Source of the DNA: Candidatus Avimonas caecicola
GTDB lineage: Bacteria > Bacillota > Clostridia > Oscillospirales > Acutalibacteraceae
Length of the DNA stretch: 64,000 nt
Direction of reading: 5' to 3'
NCBI GenBank assembly: GCA_904419875.1
Contig: CAJFTG010000007.1
Location: 1-64,000, forward strand
Of the stretch, positions 24,395-33,123 are shown piece by piece. The notes under the pieces are model-generated. The model did not search any database and had not been told where the DNA came from. It was given only the letters and a program-made list of their open reading frames with translations. Every line of letters starts with the position of its first letter. Within the stretch, counting starts at the first letter, position 1. Position numbers and translations under genes: made by a program.

Positions 24395-25011
24395 CGGGGG
24401 CCTTGATCCGTTCTATTGCAGGAAGACGTCAGGGCCGGAACGCCGGCTCCCGAGGAGTCCCGCGCGGGATGTATCCCGTGCTCCCGCACAGTGCCCGGCT
24501 TTGCGCGTCGATGGTTTCCGCCGATTTTCCCCGCGCCGGCCGGTGGATGAGGCCGGCCCGGCGGAAGCGGCCGCGCGTGCAACCGCGGCCGATGCGGGCC
24601 CGCCTGTGCCCGGCAACGCCGCAGGCGGGGGCAACGGGATCGGTGGGGCAGCGGGACGGCAGGGCGGATTTCCTTTTTCGGCTGCCGGACGGTCGAACAG
24701 CCGGCTTCCCGCCCTATCCGACTATTTCGCTGCTTTTGTTGCCGCCGCTTCATGAACAAACAGCAAATTCCGCCGCCGGGAAGGCGCATAAAACATAGCC
24801 GGCGGAGCGGCGGGACGGCGGGACGGCGGTAAAATGCCGGCCGTGCCCCTGTCAGCCTTCCGTTCCCACAGGATGGGCGCGCCGGCCGAAGAGCGGAACG
24901 GGCGCGGACGCCGGAAAGGAAGGGCCCGGCGGCCGGGTCGGGGAGCCCCGGCGGCCCCCTTTCAGATGGGTTCCCGGTGCGCCGCCGCCCGCTGCGGGAG
25001 CCGGCGGGGGC
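24395..25011. other. Gene-less GC-rich spacer
   Basis: Bases 24395-25011 show several open frames but none has a ribosome-binding site, a family likeness or a normal protein composition. A short repeat GGCGGGACGGCGGGACGG is present near 24810. Nothing else is supported. Confidence 0.6.
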
Positions 25012-25040
25012 TGGACTTGTCCGCCCTGCTATGATATACT
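25012..25040 (+). promoter_or_regulatory. Probable promoter of rimM-trmD
   Basis: TGGACT (25012-25017) and TATACT (25035-25040) are 17 bases apart. The leader then runs through the purine tract at 25080. Confidence 0.6.
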
Positions 25041-25079
25041 GAACGGCGTGGAAAGCCTCCCCCGGACAGCCGGCTCGGC

Positions 25080-25145
25080 GCCCCGGAAGGAGGGGCAGGG
25101 AAGGGCGGGGAGGAGCAGGGAGGAGTAGGGAGGGGCGCGGACGTT
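25080..25145 (+). repeat. Purine-rich tract with a 10-bp period in the rimM leader
   Basis: Units such as AGGGGCAGGG, AAGGGCGGGG, AGGAGCAGGG, AGGAGTAGGG and AGGGGCGCGG follow in 10-base steps. It lies between the presumed promoter and the rimM start. Confidence 0.75.
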
Positions 25146-25205
25146 TCCGCAGGGGGCGGAATATACTAGGGAGTGAGCGGCGCTGCCGCCGAAGGAAGGG
25201 ATTTT

Positions 25206-25718
25206 ATGCCGATCAAGCAGTTTTTGGAGGCCGGGCAGATCGTGGGCACTCACGGTGTGCGCGGCGAGGTGAGGGTGCAGCCCTGGTGCGATTCTCCCGC
25301 TTTTCTGGCCCGTTTCGGCACGCTGTATTTCGACGAGGGGCGCACGCCGGTCCGCGTGAAGGCGCGGCCTCATCAGAAGATCGTGCTCATGGCGCTGGAG
25401 GGGATCTCCACCGTGCAGCAGGCGGCTGTGCTCCGCGGGAAGGTGCTGTATCTGGATCGGGCGGATGTGAAGCTGCCGGAAGGTTCCTATTTCATTCAGG
25501 ACCTGATCGGCCTGCGGGTGGTGGATGCGGACAGCGGGGAGGATTACGGCACGCTGTCCGAGGTGAGCGCCACCGGCGCCAACGACGTATACCATATCCG
25601 CACGCCGCGGGGGATTGTCCTGATTCCCGCCGTTCCTTCGGTGGTGATCGATACCGACATTGCGGGCGGCGTAATGACCATCCGGCCGATTAAAGGGATG
25701 TTTGACGATGCGGTTTGA
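25206..25718 (+). CDS. rimM: Ribosome maturation factor RimM
   Basis: RimM helps the 3' domain of 16S rRNA and S19 assemble in the small subunit. The 170 residues have the N-terminal beta-barrel, with AGQIVGTHGVRGEVRV at about 10-25, and a C-terminal PRC-like barrel with YFIQDLIGLRVVD and RGIVLIPAVPSVV. AAGGAAGGG lies five bases before the ATG at 25206; an upstream GTG at 25173 in the same frame is less likely. The gene overlaps trmD by 11 bases. In many Firmicutes rpsP and a KH-domain gene come before rimM; they are missing here. Confidence 0.95.
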   Translation: MPIKQFLEAGQIVGTHGVRGEVRVQPWCDSPAFLARFGTLYFDEGRTPVRVKARPHQKIVLMALEGISTVQQAAVLRGKVLYLDRADVKLPEGSYFIQDLIGLRVVDADSGEDYGTLSEVSATGANDVYHIRTPRGIVLIPAVPSVVIDTDIAGGVMTIRPIKGMFDDAV

Positions 25719-26604
25719 TTTGATGACCCTTTTTCCCGAAATGTGTGAGCGGGTGCTCGGGGAGAGCATCCTCGGCCGCGCGCAGAAGAAAGGCGCGGTG
25801 GAAGTGTATACCCACCAGATTCGGGACTATACTCTCAATAAGCAGAAACAGGTGGACGATTACCCGTATGGCGGCGGGATGGGAATGGTGATGTACGCCC
25901 AGCCGATTGCGGACTGCTTCCGGGCGGTCTGCCGCCAGGCCGGAACCCGCCCGCACCTGGTTTACATGTCGCCGCAGGGCGGGGTGCTGACCCAGCGCAA
26001 GGCGCTGGAGCTGTCGCGCAGACCGAATATTTGCGTACTCTGCGGGCATTATGAAGGAGTGGACGAACGGGTATTGGACGCCCTGGTGGACGAACAGATT
26101 TCAATTGGCGATTATGTGCTCACCGGCGGCGAGCTGCCGGCGCTGGTGCTGATCGACTGCGTCGCCCGCCTGGTGCCGGGGGTGCTGTCCGACGATGTCT
26201 GCTTTACCGAGGAAAGCCATTTTTCCGGCCTGCTGGAATACCCGCAGTATACCCGCCCGGCCGTCTGGGAAGGGAGGGAGGTGCCGGAGGTGCTGCTGAC
26301 CGGGCATCATGCCAACATTCAGAAATGGCGGCGGGAGCAGTCCCTGCTCCGCACCCTCCGCTGCCGGCCGGATATGCTGGAGGGGGCGGAACTCAGCGGG
26401 AAGGAGCGGGCTTTTCTCGAGGAATGCAGGAGAGAAAGGGAAGCCGAAGAGGCTGTGCCCCCCGCAGGTACGGATGGGGAGGAAGCGCCGGGGGAAAGCG
26501 GGCCGGCTGGGAGATTGGGCGGAGGAGCCGGCGGAGGAGCCGGGAAAACAGGCGGGGAAAAAGGCGGTGCGAAAGACGGCGCGGCAGGCGGCAGAGAAGA
26601 CTAG
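25708..26604 (+). CDS. trmD: tRNA (guanine37-N1)-methyltransferase with an odd low-complexity tail
   Basis: TrmD methylates G37 next to the anticodon and prevents +1 frameshifting. The catalytic SPOUT knot is intact: YPYGGGMGMVM near 52-62, YMSPQGG near 90, and IGDYVLTGGELPAL near 133-146. Usual TrmD proteins end near residue 240-250. This one runs to 298. Its last 50 residues are almost only Gly, Glu, Lys and Ala (for example GGGAGGGAGKTGGEKGG), encoded by purine-rich DNA that passes directly into the tract at 26582. The tail therefore looks like a stop codon displaced by tract growth. AAAGGG lies ten bases before the ATG at 25708. I expect the enzyme to work without the tail. Confidence 0.95.
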   Translation: MRFDLMTLFPEMCERVLGESILGRAQKKGAVEVYTHQIRDYTLNKQKQVDDYPYGGGMGMVMYAQPIADCFRAVCRQAGTRPHLVYMSPQGGVLTQRKALELSRRPNICVLCGHYEGVDERVLDALVDEQISIGDYVLTGGELPALVLIDCVARLVPGVLSDDVCFTEESHFSGLLEYPQYTRPAVWEGREVPEVLLTGHHANIQKWRREQSLLRTLRCRPDMLEGAELSGKERAFLEECRREREAEEAVPPAGTDGEEAPGESGPAGRLGGGAGGGAGKTGGEKGGAKDGAAGGRED

Positions 26605-26665
26605 GGAAGGCTAGGGAAGACGACAGGGTAGGCAACAGGGAAAGCAACGAAGGCAGCGAAGACAG
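26582..26665 (+). repeat. Purine-rich tract after trmD
   Basis: CTAGGGAAGG, CTAGGGAAGA, then GACAGGGTAGGCAACAGGGAA and AAGGCAGCG repeat in steps near 10 bases. The tract starts inside the trmD tail. Bases 26690-26853 behind it are AT-rich and hold no gene. Confidence 0.7.
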
Positions 26666-26853
26666 CCCATAAATCCGCCGTTTCCTGCGCGAATTCTATC
26701 CCTTTTGTTAGCTTTCGCAGCCTCCTTCGTTTTTAGTAACCAAAAGTTATGAACAGAATTGACACACTCTACAAACCATGCGTTTTGAAAACCGACAAAA
26801 TAGGGCAGGCAAACAAAAATGCGACATTTCGCCCCGGAGTTGGTCAAAATTGA

Positions 26854-26881
26854 TTGACGGATAAATCATTTGTGGTATAAT
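26854..26881 (+). promoter_or_regulatory. Promoter of the HPr gene
   Basis: TTGACG (26854-26859) and the perfect -10 TATAAT (26876-26881) are 16 bases apart. Confidence 0.85.
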
Positions 26882-26964
26882 ACCGATATCTGAGTTGGAT
26901 AGTTACATGACCGCGACCCGCTGCCTGGACAGGCGGGCGCTTAGTTTGGAGAGGGAGATAGCTC

Positions 26965-27228
26965 ATGTATGTAAAAGACGTTTTGGTACAGAACCAGGTT
27001 GGACTTCACGCCCGTCCCGCTACGTTTTTTATTCAGAAGGCGAATGAATTCAAATCCTCCATCTGGGTGGAAAAGGAAGAGCGCCGCGTGAATGCGAAGA
27101 GCCTGCTGGGCGTGCTGTCTCTGGGGATTGTCGGCGGCACCAACATCCGCATTATCGCCGACGGCAGCGACGAGGAAGCCGCTGTGGAAGGGCTGGTAAG
27201 CCTGGTGCAGTCCGGCTTCGCTGAGTAA
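26965..27228 (+). CDS. ptsH: HPr family phosphocarrier protein
   Basis: HPr passes phosphate from enzyme I to sugar permeases, and in Firmicutes its Ser46 form works with CcpA in catabolite control. The 87 residues contain His15 in GLHARPA and Ser46 in NAKSLLG, so both sites exist and the protein is not a Crh-type variant. GGAGAGGGAG lies shortly before the ATG. ptsI is not adjacent; the gene has its own promoter and terminator. With a lone gene the protein may serve regulation as much as transport, but that is not shown by sequence. Confidence 0.93.
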   Translation: MYVKDVLVQNQVGLHARPATFFIQKANEFKSSIWVEKEERRVNAKSLLGVLSLGIVGGTNIRIIADGSDEEAAVEGLVSLVQSGFAE

Positions 27229-27267
27229 GCGTTCCGCCCGTTGCCGCCAATTTGATGCGTTCCGTCA

Positions 27268-27297
27268 GCGCAGCCGTCCGGTACGGCTGCGCTTTTT
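27268..27297 (+). terminator. Terminator after the HPr gene
   Basis: GCGCAGCCGT (27268-27277) and ACGGCTGCGC (27283-27292) form a 10-bp stem followed by five T residues. Confidence 0.9.
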
Positions 27298-27377
27298 GGC
27301 ATCGCTGCGCCGGAAGAAGGGGGAGGCGGCCCCCGGCAGAGGCGCCGGTCCCCGCCGCGCCGGAAAGGAATGGCAGT

Positions 27378-29225
27378 ATGGAACATCGGACTGAAAAAGT
27401 GAAGGAGCTCCGCCGCCAGGCCATGGCGCTGCCGCTCCTGCCCGGCGTCTATATCATGAAGGACGCGCAGAATACCATTATCTATATCGGCAAGGCCAAG
27501 GCGCTCAAAAACCGGGTAAGCCAGTATTTCGGGTCGGACGCCAACCATCCGGAGAAGGTGCGTCAGATGGTGGCGAGGGTGGACCATTTCGACTATATCG
27601 TCACCGACAGCGAATTTGAGGCGCTGGTGCTGGAATGCTCCCTGATTAAGCAATACGCCCCGAAATACAACATCCTCCTGAAGGATGCCAAGGGGTACCA
27701 TTACGTCCGTATTTCCCCGCCGCCCTTTTCCCGCATCGCCATCGCCCGGCAGAAGCTGGACGACGGGGCGAAATATATGGGGCCGTTCGTCAGCAGCTTC
27801 ACGGTGCAGGAGGCGGTGGACGAGGCGTGCCGGGTGTTCCAGCTCCCCACCTGCAACCGCCCCTTTGTCAAAGGCAGGCGGGAACGCCCCTGCCTCAACC
27901 ACTATATCCAGCAGTGCTGCGCCCCCTGTACGGGGAAGGTGAAGGAGAGCGACTACAACGAGCGGCTGAACCAGGCGCTGGAATTCCTGACTCAGGGCAG
28001 CGAACAGATGCTTCGCACCCTGAACGCCCGGATGGAGGAAGCGGCCGAGAACCTGGAGTTTGAAAAGGCGGCGCGGCTGCGGGATCGGATCCATGCCATC
28101 GAGCGGCTGGGGCAGAAGCAGAAGGTGGTGATGTCCCGCATCCCGGAGCAGGACGTGGTCGCCCTGGCGCAGGGGACGGACGGCCTGTGCTTCGAGGTGT
28201 TCCGCTTTCGGAGCGGCCGGCTTTCCGACCGGGAGGATTTCCTGGTGGACAGTCTGGACCGGGACGGCGGCCTGCCGGCGGCGAGGGCGGAGTTCCTGCG
28301 CCGGTATTATTCGATGCGGGAGCACGTCCCGCCTCAGGTCACCGTGGACGGGGAGATCGAGGACGGCGGGCTGATGGAGCGCTGGCTGACCGAAAAGGCC
28401 GGCCGGAAGGTGCGGATCGTCCAGCCGCAGAAGGGGGAGCAGGCCCGCCTGGTTGAGATGTGCCGCAACAACGCGGCCGAGCGGATCGCCCGCCAGAGCG
28501 GCATGGCCGGCCGGGACGCGGCCGCGCTGGACGAGCTGGCCCGGCTGCTCGGCCTGCCGGAGCCGCCCGCCTACATCGAAAGCTACGACATTTCCAACAC
28601 CGGCGGCAGCGACAACGTGGCCGGGATGGTGGTGTTTGAAAACGGAAGGCCGCTGAAATCGGCCTATCGCCGCTTTTTAATCAAGACGGTCGAGGGACAG
28701 GATGATTACGGTTCCATGCGGGAGGTGATCGCCCGCCGGCTGAACGAATACGGGCGTCACAAGGAGGAAGGCGCCGGCTTTGGGCGGCTGCCCGACCTGA
28801 TTCTGCTGGACGGCGGCCGGGGCCATGTCTCGGCGGTGCGGCCGGTGGTCGCCTCCTTCGGGCTGGATATCCCGGTCTACGGCATGGTCAAGGACGCGCA
28901 CCACCGCACCCGCGCCATCGCGGAGGACGGCGGGGAAATTGCGATCAACGCCCGCCGGTCGGCGTTCACCCTGATCTCCTCGATCCAGGAGGAGGTGCAC
29001 CGCTGGGCGATCACCTATCACCGGCAGCGGCGGCAGAAAAACGGCATCGGCACCGTGCTGACCGAAATCCCGGGGATCGGGGAGGCGCGGGCCAGGACGC
29101 TTCTGAAGCATTTCGGGTCGATGAAGGCCGTCCGCGGGGCGACGGAGGAGGAACTGGCCGCGGTGAAGGGCATCTCCCGGCCGGCCGCCGAAGCGGTGCG
29201 GAAATATTTCGACGAAAACCCCTGA
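27378..29225 (+). CDS. uvrC: Excinuclease ABC subunit C
   Basis: UvrC makes both incisions around bulky DNA lesions in nucleotide excision repair. The 615 residues include the GIY-YIG 3' nuclease at about 20-100 (PGVYIMKD, IIYIGKAKALKNRV), a UVR helix pair near 215-247 that binds UvrB, the RNase H-like 5' nuclease with YDISNTGGSDNVAGMVVF near 400, and a tandem helix-hairpin-helix end (IPGIGEARARTLLKHFGS). The ATG at 27378 is preceded by AAAGGA; the frame is open further upstream but lacks such a site. The gene follows the HPr terminator and probably has a promoter that I did not resolve. uvrA and uvrB are elsewhere. Confidence 0.97.
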   Translation: MEHRTEKVKELRRQAMALPLLPGVYIMKDAQNTIIYIGKAKALKNRVSQYFGSDANHPEKVRQMVARVDHFDYIVTDSEFEALVLECSLIKQYAPKYNILLKDAKGYHYVRISPPPFSRIAIARQKLDDGAKYMGPFVSSFTVQEAVDEACRVFQLPTCNRPFVKGRRERPCLNHYIQQCCAPCTGKVKESDYNERLNQALEFLTQGSEQMLRTLNARMEEAAENLEFEKAARLRDRIHAIERLGQKQKVVMSRIPEQDVVALAQGTDGLCFEVFRFRSGRLSDREDFLVDSLDRDGGLPAARAEFLRRYYSMREHVPPQVTVDGEIEDGGLMERWLTEKAGRKVRIVQPQKGEQARLVEMCRNNAAERIARQSGMAGRDAAALDELARLLGLPEPPAYIESYDISNTGGSDNVAGMVVFENGRPLKSAYRRFLIKTVEGQDDYGSMREVIARRLNEYGRHKEEGAGFGRLPDLILLDGGRGHVSAVRPVVASFGLDIPVYGMVKDAHHRTRAIAEDGGEIAINARRSAFTLISSIQEEVHRWAITYHRQRRQKNGIGTVLTEIPGIGEARARTLLKHFGSMKAVRGATEEELAAVKGISRPAAEAVRKYFDENP

Positions 29226-29284
29226 AAGAGCGCCGGGCGGTAAAAATTTCCCGCCGCGGGCGGCGGGTTTCCGGACTCCTGCGG

Positions 29285-29313
29285 TTGACAGGAGAGGGGA
29301 ATACGGGTAAAAT
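29285..29313 (+). promoter_or_regulatory. Promoter of proC-rsmD-coaD
   Basis: A perfect TTGACA (29285-29290) and TAAAAT (29308-29313) are 17 bases apart. Confidence 0.85.
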
Positions 29314-29352
29314 TGTAAAAAGAATGTCGGACACGGAAGGGAAGAAATCACC

Positions 29353-30147
29353 ATGAAGGTTGGCTTTATCGGCGCGGGGAACATGGCGGGCGCGATCATC
29401 CGCGGGATGGTGGCCGGCGGGTTCCGCGGCAGCGATCTTGTGGCGTATGACACCGACAGCGCCAAGCTTATCCGCCTTTTTGAGGACTGCGGCATCTGCA
29501 TGACCACTTCGGCCGTTGAGGCGGCCGAGCAGGCGGACGCCCTGGTGCTGGCGGTGAAACCGCAGGTGCTCCCCTCCGTGCTGCCGGGCCTGTCTCCGGC
29601 GCTCCATCGGCGCGGGCCGCTGGTGATCTCCATTGCGGCGGGGAAGCCCCTCGTCTGGCTGGAGGAGCTGATGGGCCCCGGCCTGCCGGTGGTGCGGGTG
29701 ATGCCGAACATCGCCGCCAAGGTGGGGGAATCCATGTCCGCCTTCTGCGGCAACGCCCGGGTGAACGAGGCGCACAAGGGGATCGTCCGCCAGATCTTTG
29801 AGACGGTGGGCGAAACGGTGGAGCTGGAGGAACGGCTTTTTTCCGCTTATTCGGCTCTGGCGGGCTGCTCCCCGGCGTTTACGCTGCTGTACATCGACGC
29901 GCTGGCCGAGGCGGGGGTGCGGTATGGCATTCCCAAGCCCACGGCGCTGAAAATCGTCTCTCAGGCGGTGCTGGGCACCACCCGGCTGCTGCAGGAGACG
30001 GAGGAGCATCCCCGTGCCCTGATCGATCAGGTCTGTTCTCCGGCGGGCACCACCATCGAAGGGGTGTGTGCTTTGCAGGCGGGCGGCTTTGAGGCGGCGG
30101 TGCTGGCGGCGGCAAAGGCAAGCTACGAAAAGGATTTGGCCCTGTAG
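29353..30147 (+). CDS. proC: Pyrroline-5-carboxylate reductase
   Basis: ProC reduces pyrroline-5-carboxylate to proline with NAD(P)H, the last step of proline synthesis. The 264 residues have the Rossmann nucleotide motif GFIGAGNMAGAII at 4-16, AVKPQVLPSVL near 72-82, and the C-terminal family signature near 220 (PRALIDQVCSPAGTTIEG) that shapes the dimer active site. GGAAGGGAAG precedes the ATG. The spacing to rsmD is 76 bases, so a shared transcript with rsmD and coaD is likely but not certain. proA and proB are not nearby. Confidence 0.95.
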   Translation: MKVGFIGAGNMAGAIIRGMVAGGFRGSDLVAYDTDSAKLIRLFEDCGICMTTSAVEAAEQADALVLAVKPQVLPSVLPGLSPALHRRGPLVISIAAGKPLVWLEELMGPGLPVVRVMPNIAAKVGESMSAFCGNARVNEAHKGIVRQIFETVGETVELEERLFSAYSALAGCSPAFTLLYIDALAEAGVRYGIPKPTALKIVSQAVLGTTRLLQETEEHPRALIDQVCSPAGTTIEGVCALQAGGFEAAVLAAAKASYEKDLAL

Positions 30148-30223
30148 GCGCCGGCGGGCGCGGCAGGGGAGGCCGGGACGGCGGGACGGAAGTCCGGCCG
30201 CCGCGGGCCGGTGGGAAAGCGGA

Positions 30224-30790
30224 ATGATGCGGATTATTACAGGAGCGGCGCGCGGCTGCCGGCTGGAAACGCTGCAGGGCGAGGATACCCGTCCCACGGC
30301 GGAGCGGGTAAAGGAAGCGGTCTGCAGCGCGCTGCAGTTTGAAATCGAAGGGCGGGCGGTGCTCGACCTGTTCGCCGGCTCGGGGCAGATGGGGCTGGAG
30401 ATGCTCAGCCGCGGGGCGGCCGGCTGCGTGTTCGTGGACAAAAGCCCCGAAGCCGCGGCGGTGATCCGCCGCAACCTGAACGCGGTCGCCCGGCGGGAGC
30501 CCTCGCTGTCCGGAAACGCGCAGGTGCTAAGCACGGACGCGCTGGCGTATCTCCGCCGGACAAAGGACCGGTTCGACATCGCCCTGTTGGACCCGCCCTA
30601 TGCGGCGGGGCTGCTGGCTCCCGCGCTGGAGGGGACGGCGGAACGGATGAATCCCGGCGGGGTGATCGTCTGCGAAAGCGACGCCGGCCTGCCGCTGCCG
30701 GAGCGGGCGGGGGATTACCGGCTGGCCCGCACCTATCGCTACGGCAGGGTGCTTCTGCGGCTGTACCGCTGGGACGGCGGCGCCGAATGA
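30224..30790 (+). CDS. rsmD: 16S rRNA (guanine966-N2)-methyltransferase
   Basis: RsmD methylates G966 of 16S rRNA during small-subunit assembly. The 188 residues start MMRIITGAARGCRLE, then show DTRPTAERVKEAVCSAL, motif I LDLFAGSGQMGLEMLSRGA and the catalytic DPPY (in ALLDPPYAAG), all typical of the family. The ATG pair at 30224/30227 follows GGGAAAGCGGA; either may be used. The gene is followed by coaD after 23 bases, an arrangement seen in most Firmicutes. The end is a normal short beta hairpin. Confidence 0.95.
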   Translation: MMRIITGAARGCRLETLQGEDTRPTAERVKEAVCSALQFEIEGRAVLDLFAGSGQMGLEMLSRGAAGCVFVDKSPEAAAVIRRNLNAVARREPSLSGNAQVLSTDALAYLRRTKDRFDIALLDPPYAAGLLAPALEGTAERMNPGGVIVCESDAGLPLPERAGDYRLARTYRYGRVLLRLYRWDGGAE

Positions 30791-30813
30791 CGCGGGAAAG
30801 GAAGAACCATCGA

Positions 30814-31320
30814 ATGAAAACGGCAGTGTGCCCGGGCAGCTTCGACCCGGTGACCTTTGGCCATCTCGATATTATCCGCCGGGCGGCGGGAATGTTTGAC
30901 CGCGTGATTGTCGCCGTGATGACCAACGCCGCCAAGCAGCCGATGTTTACCAAAGAGGAGCGGGTGGAATTCCTCCGCCGCGCCACCGCGGGGCTCGACA
31001 ATGTGGAGATCGACAGTTTTGAAGGGCTGCTGGCGGACTATGCGCGGCAGAAAAACGCGACGGTGATCGTCAAGGGCCTGCGGGCGATGTCGGATTTCGA
31101 GTATGAATTTCAGATGGCGCTGACCAACCGCCGGCTGAACCCCGAAACCGAAACCGCCTTTCTCACCACCACGGCGGAGCACATGTACCTGTCCTCCAGC
31201 CTGGTCAAGCAGGTGGCGGAGTTCGGCGGAGACATCACCGGCTTTGTGCCGGACGGCATCATCGAGGATATCATGAATAAGGTCAGCAAGGCGGGACAAG
31301 CGGCGGCCGCCAGGGAATAA
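30814..31320 (+). CDS. coaD: Phosphopantetheine adenylyltransferase
   Basis: CoaD joins ATP and 4'-phosphopantetheine to dephospho-CoA, the fourth step of coenzyme A synthesis. The 168 residues carry the nucleotidyltransferase motifs PGSFDPVTFGHLDII (about 7-21, with the TxGH-type TFGH) and the late YLSSSLVKQVAEFGGDI that contains the ISSTxxR-like loop. VIVKGLRAMSDFEYEFQMALTN near 85-105 is the phosphopantetheine-binding part. AAAGGAAG lies before the ATG at 30814; a frame-consistent ATG at 30787 overlaps rsmD and has no site. It is translated from the rsmD transcript and followed by a coiled-coil gene. Confidence 0.97.
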   Translation: MKTAVCPGSFDPVTFGHLDIIRRAAGMFDRVIVAVMTNAAKQPMFTKEERVEFLRRATAGLDNVEIDSFEGLLADYARQKNATVIVKGLRAMSDFEYEFQMALTNRRLNPETETAFLTTTAEHMYLSSSLVKQVAEFGGDITGFVPDGIIEDIMNKVSKAGQAAAARE

Positions 31321-31356
31321 ACGCCTTTGATCGCCGGAAGGAAAGGATGAAGCAAC

Positions 31357-31839
31357 ATGACGGTAGAGGAATTGCTGGATCAGATCGACGACATGCTGGA
31401 AAAGGCGTGGAGCTTTCCGCTTTCCGGCGGGAAATGCATGGTGGACGCGGAACGCCTGCGGAACATCGTGGATGATATCCGGGGCAATATGCCCAGCGAG
31501 GTGCGGCAGGCGCGGGCCATCGTCGCGGACCGCGGGGATATCGTGGCGACCGCCAAAAAGGAGGCGGAGGGCATCATCCGCACGGCGGAAGAACGCGCCC
31601 GCCGTATGGTCGCGCAGGAGGAGATCGTGCGGCAGGCGCAGCAAAAGGCGAACGAGATGATGGCACAGGCGCAGCAGAAGTCCCGGGAGATGCGCCGGGG
31701 CGCCAGCGATTTTTCCGAGGATCTGCTCCGGCGGACCGAGGAAGCCATCGCCCAGCGCTTGAGCGAGGTGCGGCAGGCGCGCCAGCTTCTGCGCAATCCT
31801 CCCAAACCGGAAATGCCGGAGCAGACGGAGGATAAATAG
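31357..31839 (+). CDS. Coiled-coil protein of unknown function next to coaD
   Basis: A 160-residue protein that I cannot assign to a function. Residues 25-35 contain CMVDAERLRNIVDDI; from about 45 to 145 the sequence is a long charged coiled coil rich in Ala, Glu, Gln and Arg (RQAQQKANEMMAQAQQKSRE), recalling DivIVA-like and ATP-synthase-b-like helices. Databases often label such neighbours of coaD in Clostridia as ATPase, but no nucleotide-binding motif is visible here. GAAAGGA lies nine bases before the ATG. It is the last gene of the proC-rsmD-coaD group, and the terminator at 31889 follows. A membrane role is unlikely, as no hydrophobic segment exists. Confidence 0.8.
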   Translation: MTVEELLDQIDDMLEKAWSFPLSGGKCMVDAERLRNIVDDIRGNMPSEVRQARAIVADRGDIVATAKKEAEGIIRTAEERARRMVAQEEIVRQAQQKANEMMAQAQQKSREMRRGASDFSEDLLRRTEEAIAQRLSEVRQARQLLRNPPKPEMPEQTEDK

Positions 31840-31888
31840 AGAGTAAATTAGAGAATAAATGGAACGGGCCGGCGTCCTCCGCCGGAGA

Positions 31889-31928
31889 AAGCCGCGGCTT
31901 TGCATGTGAATGCGAAGCCGCGGCTTTT
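31889..31928 (+). terminator. Terminator after the coaD group
   Basis: AAGCCGCGGCTT (31889-31900) is repeated as its own complement at 31915-31926 with a further TGCAT/ATGC pairing in the loop. A run of six T residues follows. Confidence 0.9.
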
Positions 31929-32269
31929 TTGCGCTCTTCGGCAGGAAAAAGCGTTTGCGGACAGCTTCCCGCCGGGGAGCGGCTTTCTGCGGCGCAAAAG
32001 AAGGGGTACGCCGATTGGATCCGTTTTCGGTCGTGCGAGCGGCGCTGTGATTATTTTGGACATCCCTGAGGGACCCTGCCGGCGCCAGGCACTTCCAGGG
32101 TCCCGGCGGGTGTGAAGGCGCCGCCTCGGCCGGCCAGCCGCAGAGGCGAGGCATCGACGGGGGACTTATGAAGGGGAAAGGCGGGGAAGAGGGCAGCGGT
32201 TGTTCGAGCGGCCGGCCGGAGCGGTGAGATGGGGATACCCGTTTTTGATCCGGGCGGACGGCGCGTGAG
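31929..32269. other. Gene-less spacer before the large purine tract
   Basis: No gene, promoter or clear repeat is seen in these bases. An inverted pair GGGACCCTGCCGG / CAGGGTCCCGGCGG near 32071-32110 can fold, without a T-run. Confidence 0.5.
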
Positions 32270-33060
32270 GCATGCCGGGCGTGCCAGGCAGGGGAAAGCG
32301 GGGGGAAGCAGGGGAAAAGCGTGGGAAAACACGGGGGAGCATGGGAGCATGGGAGCATGGGAGCACGGGGGGACGGAGAGACGGAGAATATGGGGAAGGT
32401 ACAGGAGAGTACAGGAGAGTACGGGAAGGCATGGAAAGCGGCGGTATTGTTCCGCGTCTCCTGAGAACCCGGCTCGCAGCAGGTTCTTTCCGCCGCCGAT
32501 GCAGGCCGCCGTTTCCGCGGCCGCTCTGCGCGCCTGCCGCCTGTGCGGCGGGAACAGAAGGGGCAGGGGGAATAGGTGGGACAGGCGGGACAGGCGGGAC
32601 AGGGAGATCGACGCGCCAAGGGCAAGGGAGGGGACGGAGGGGAAGGAGAGGACGGAAAGGACAGAAGAGACAGAGGGGAGAACGTTCCCCCATCGCGCCG
32701 CACGGAATGTCGCCTTTCCAGGGGGAACATCGTTCCTCCGCGGCCGGGTGTGCGCCGTCCCGCCGGCGGCAGGGACGCCCCGCGCCGCATACACCTGCCT
32801 GTCTGGAACGGCGCGCCATCGGCCGAAAGGACTGGGGAAAGGGGGAAGGCGGAGACGGTACAGAGGCGGAGAAGGAGGGAGGAGGAGAGGGAAGGGGAGT
32901 AGACGGGGGGAAGAGGAATGGAGAGGAATGGAAAGGGGTGGAAAGAGGCAGGAGGGAGCAGGAGGGAGCAGGAGGGATACAGGAGGGAACAGAAGGGAGC
33001 CGAAGAGGGGGGAGAAAAAGGAAAAGAGCGCAGGTTCTCTGTCCATTTCGAGAGGAAAAG
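32270..33060 (+). repeat. Long purine-rich periodic tract upstream of the division cluster
   Basis: About 800 bases in which the plus strand is dominated by G and A. Several sub-arrays can be read: GGGAGCAT with an 8-base step near 32333-32370, GTACAGGAGA with a 10-base step near 32399-32430, GGCGGGACAG with a 10-base step near 32580-32610, and GGAGGGAGCA with a 10-base step near 32945-33000. Between 32460 and 32830 normal-looking GC-rich sequence interrupts it. Frames are open on both strands because of the composition, but none has a ribosome-binding site or protein-like content. I treat it as non-coding. Confidence 0.75.
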
Positions 33061-33123
33061 GGGAATTATGGAAATTTCAACAAATTTTTTCAAAAAAACT
33101 GGTTTGAAAAATTGGGACAACCC

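Noticed and set aside
24403-24798. Open frame of about 130 codons after rpsR
   Set aside because: No ribosome-binding site and a composition rich in Arg and Pro, as expected from a random GC-rich frame.
32325-32445. CRISPR-like array
   Set aside because: Units are only 8-10 bases, directly joined, with no spacers and no cas gene.
32229-33107. Long open frames in the purine tract on both strands
   Set aside because: They arise from composition. None has a ribosome-binding site, a family motif or normal amino-acid use.
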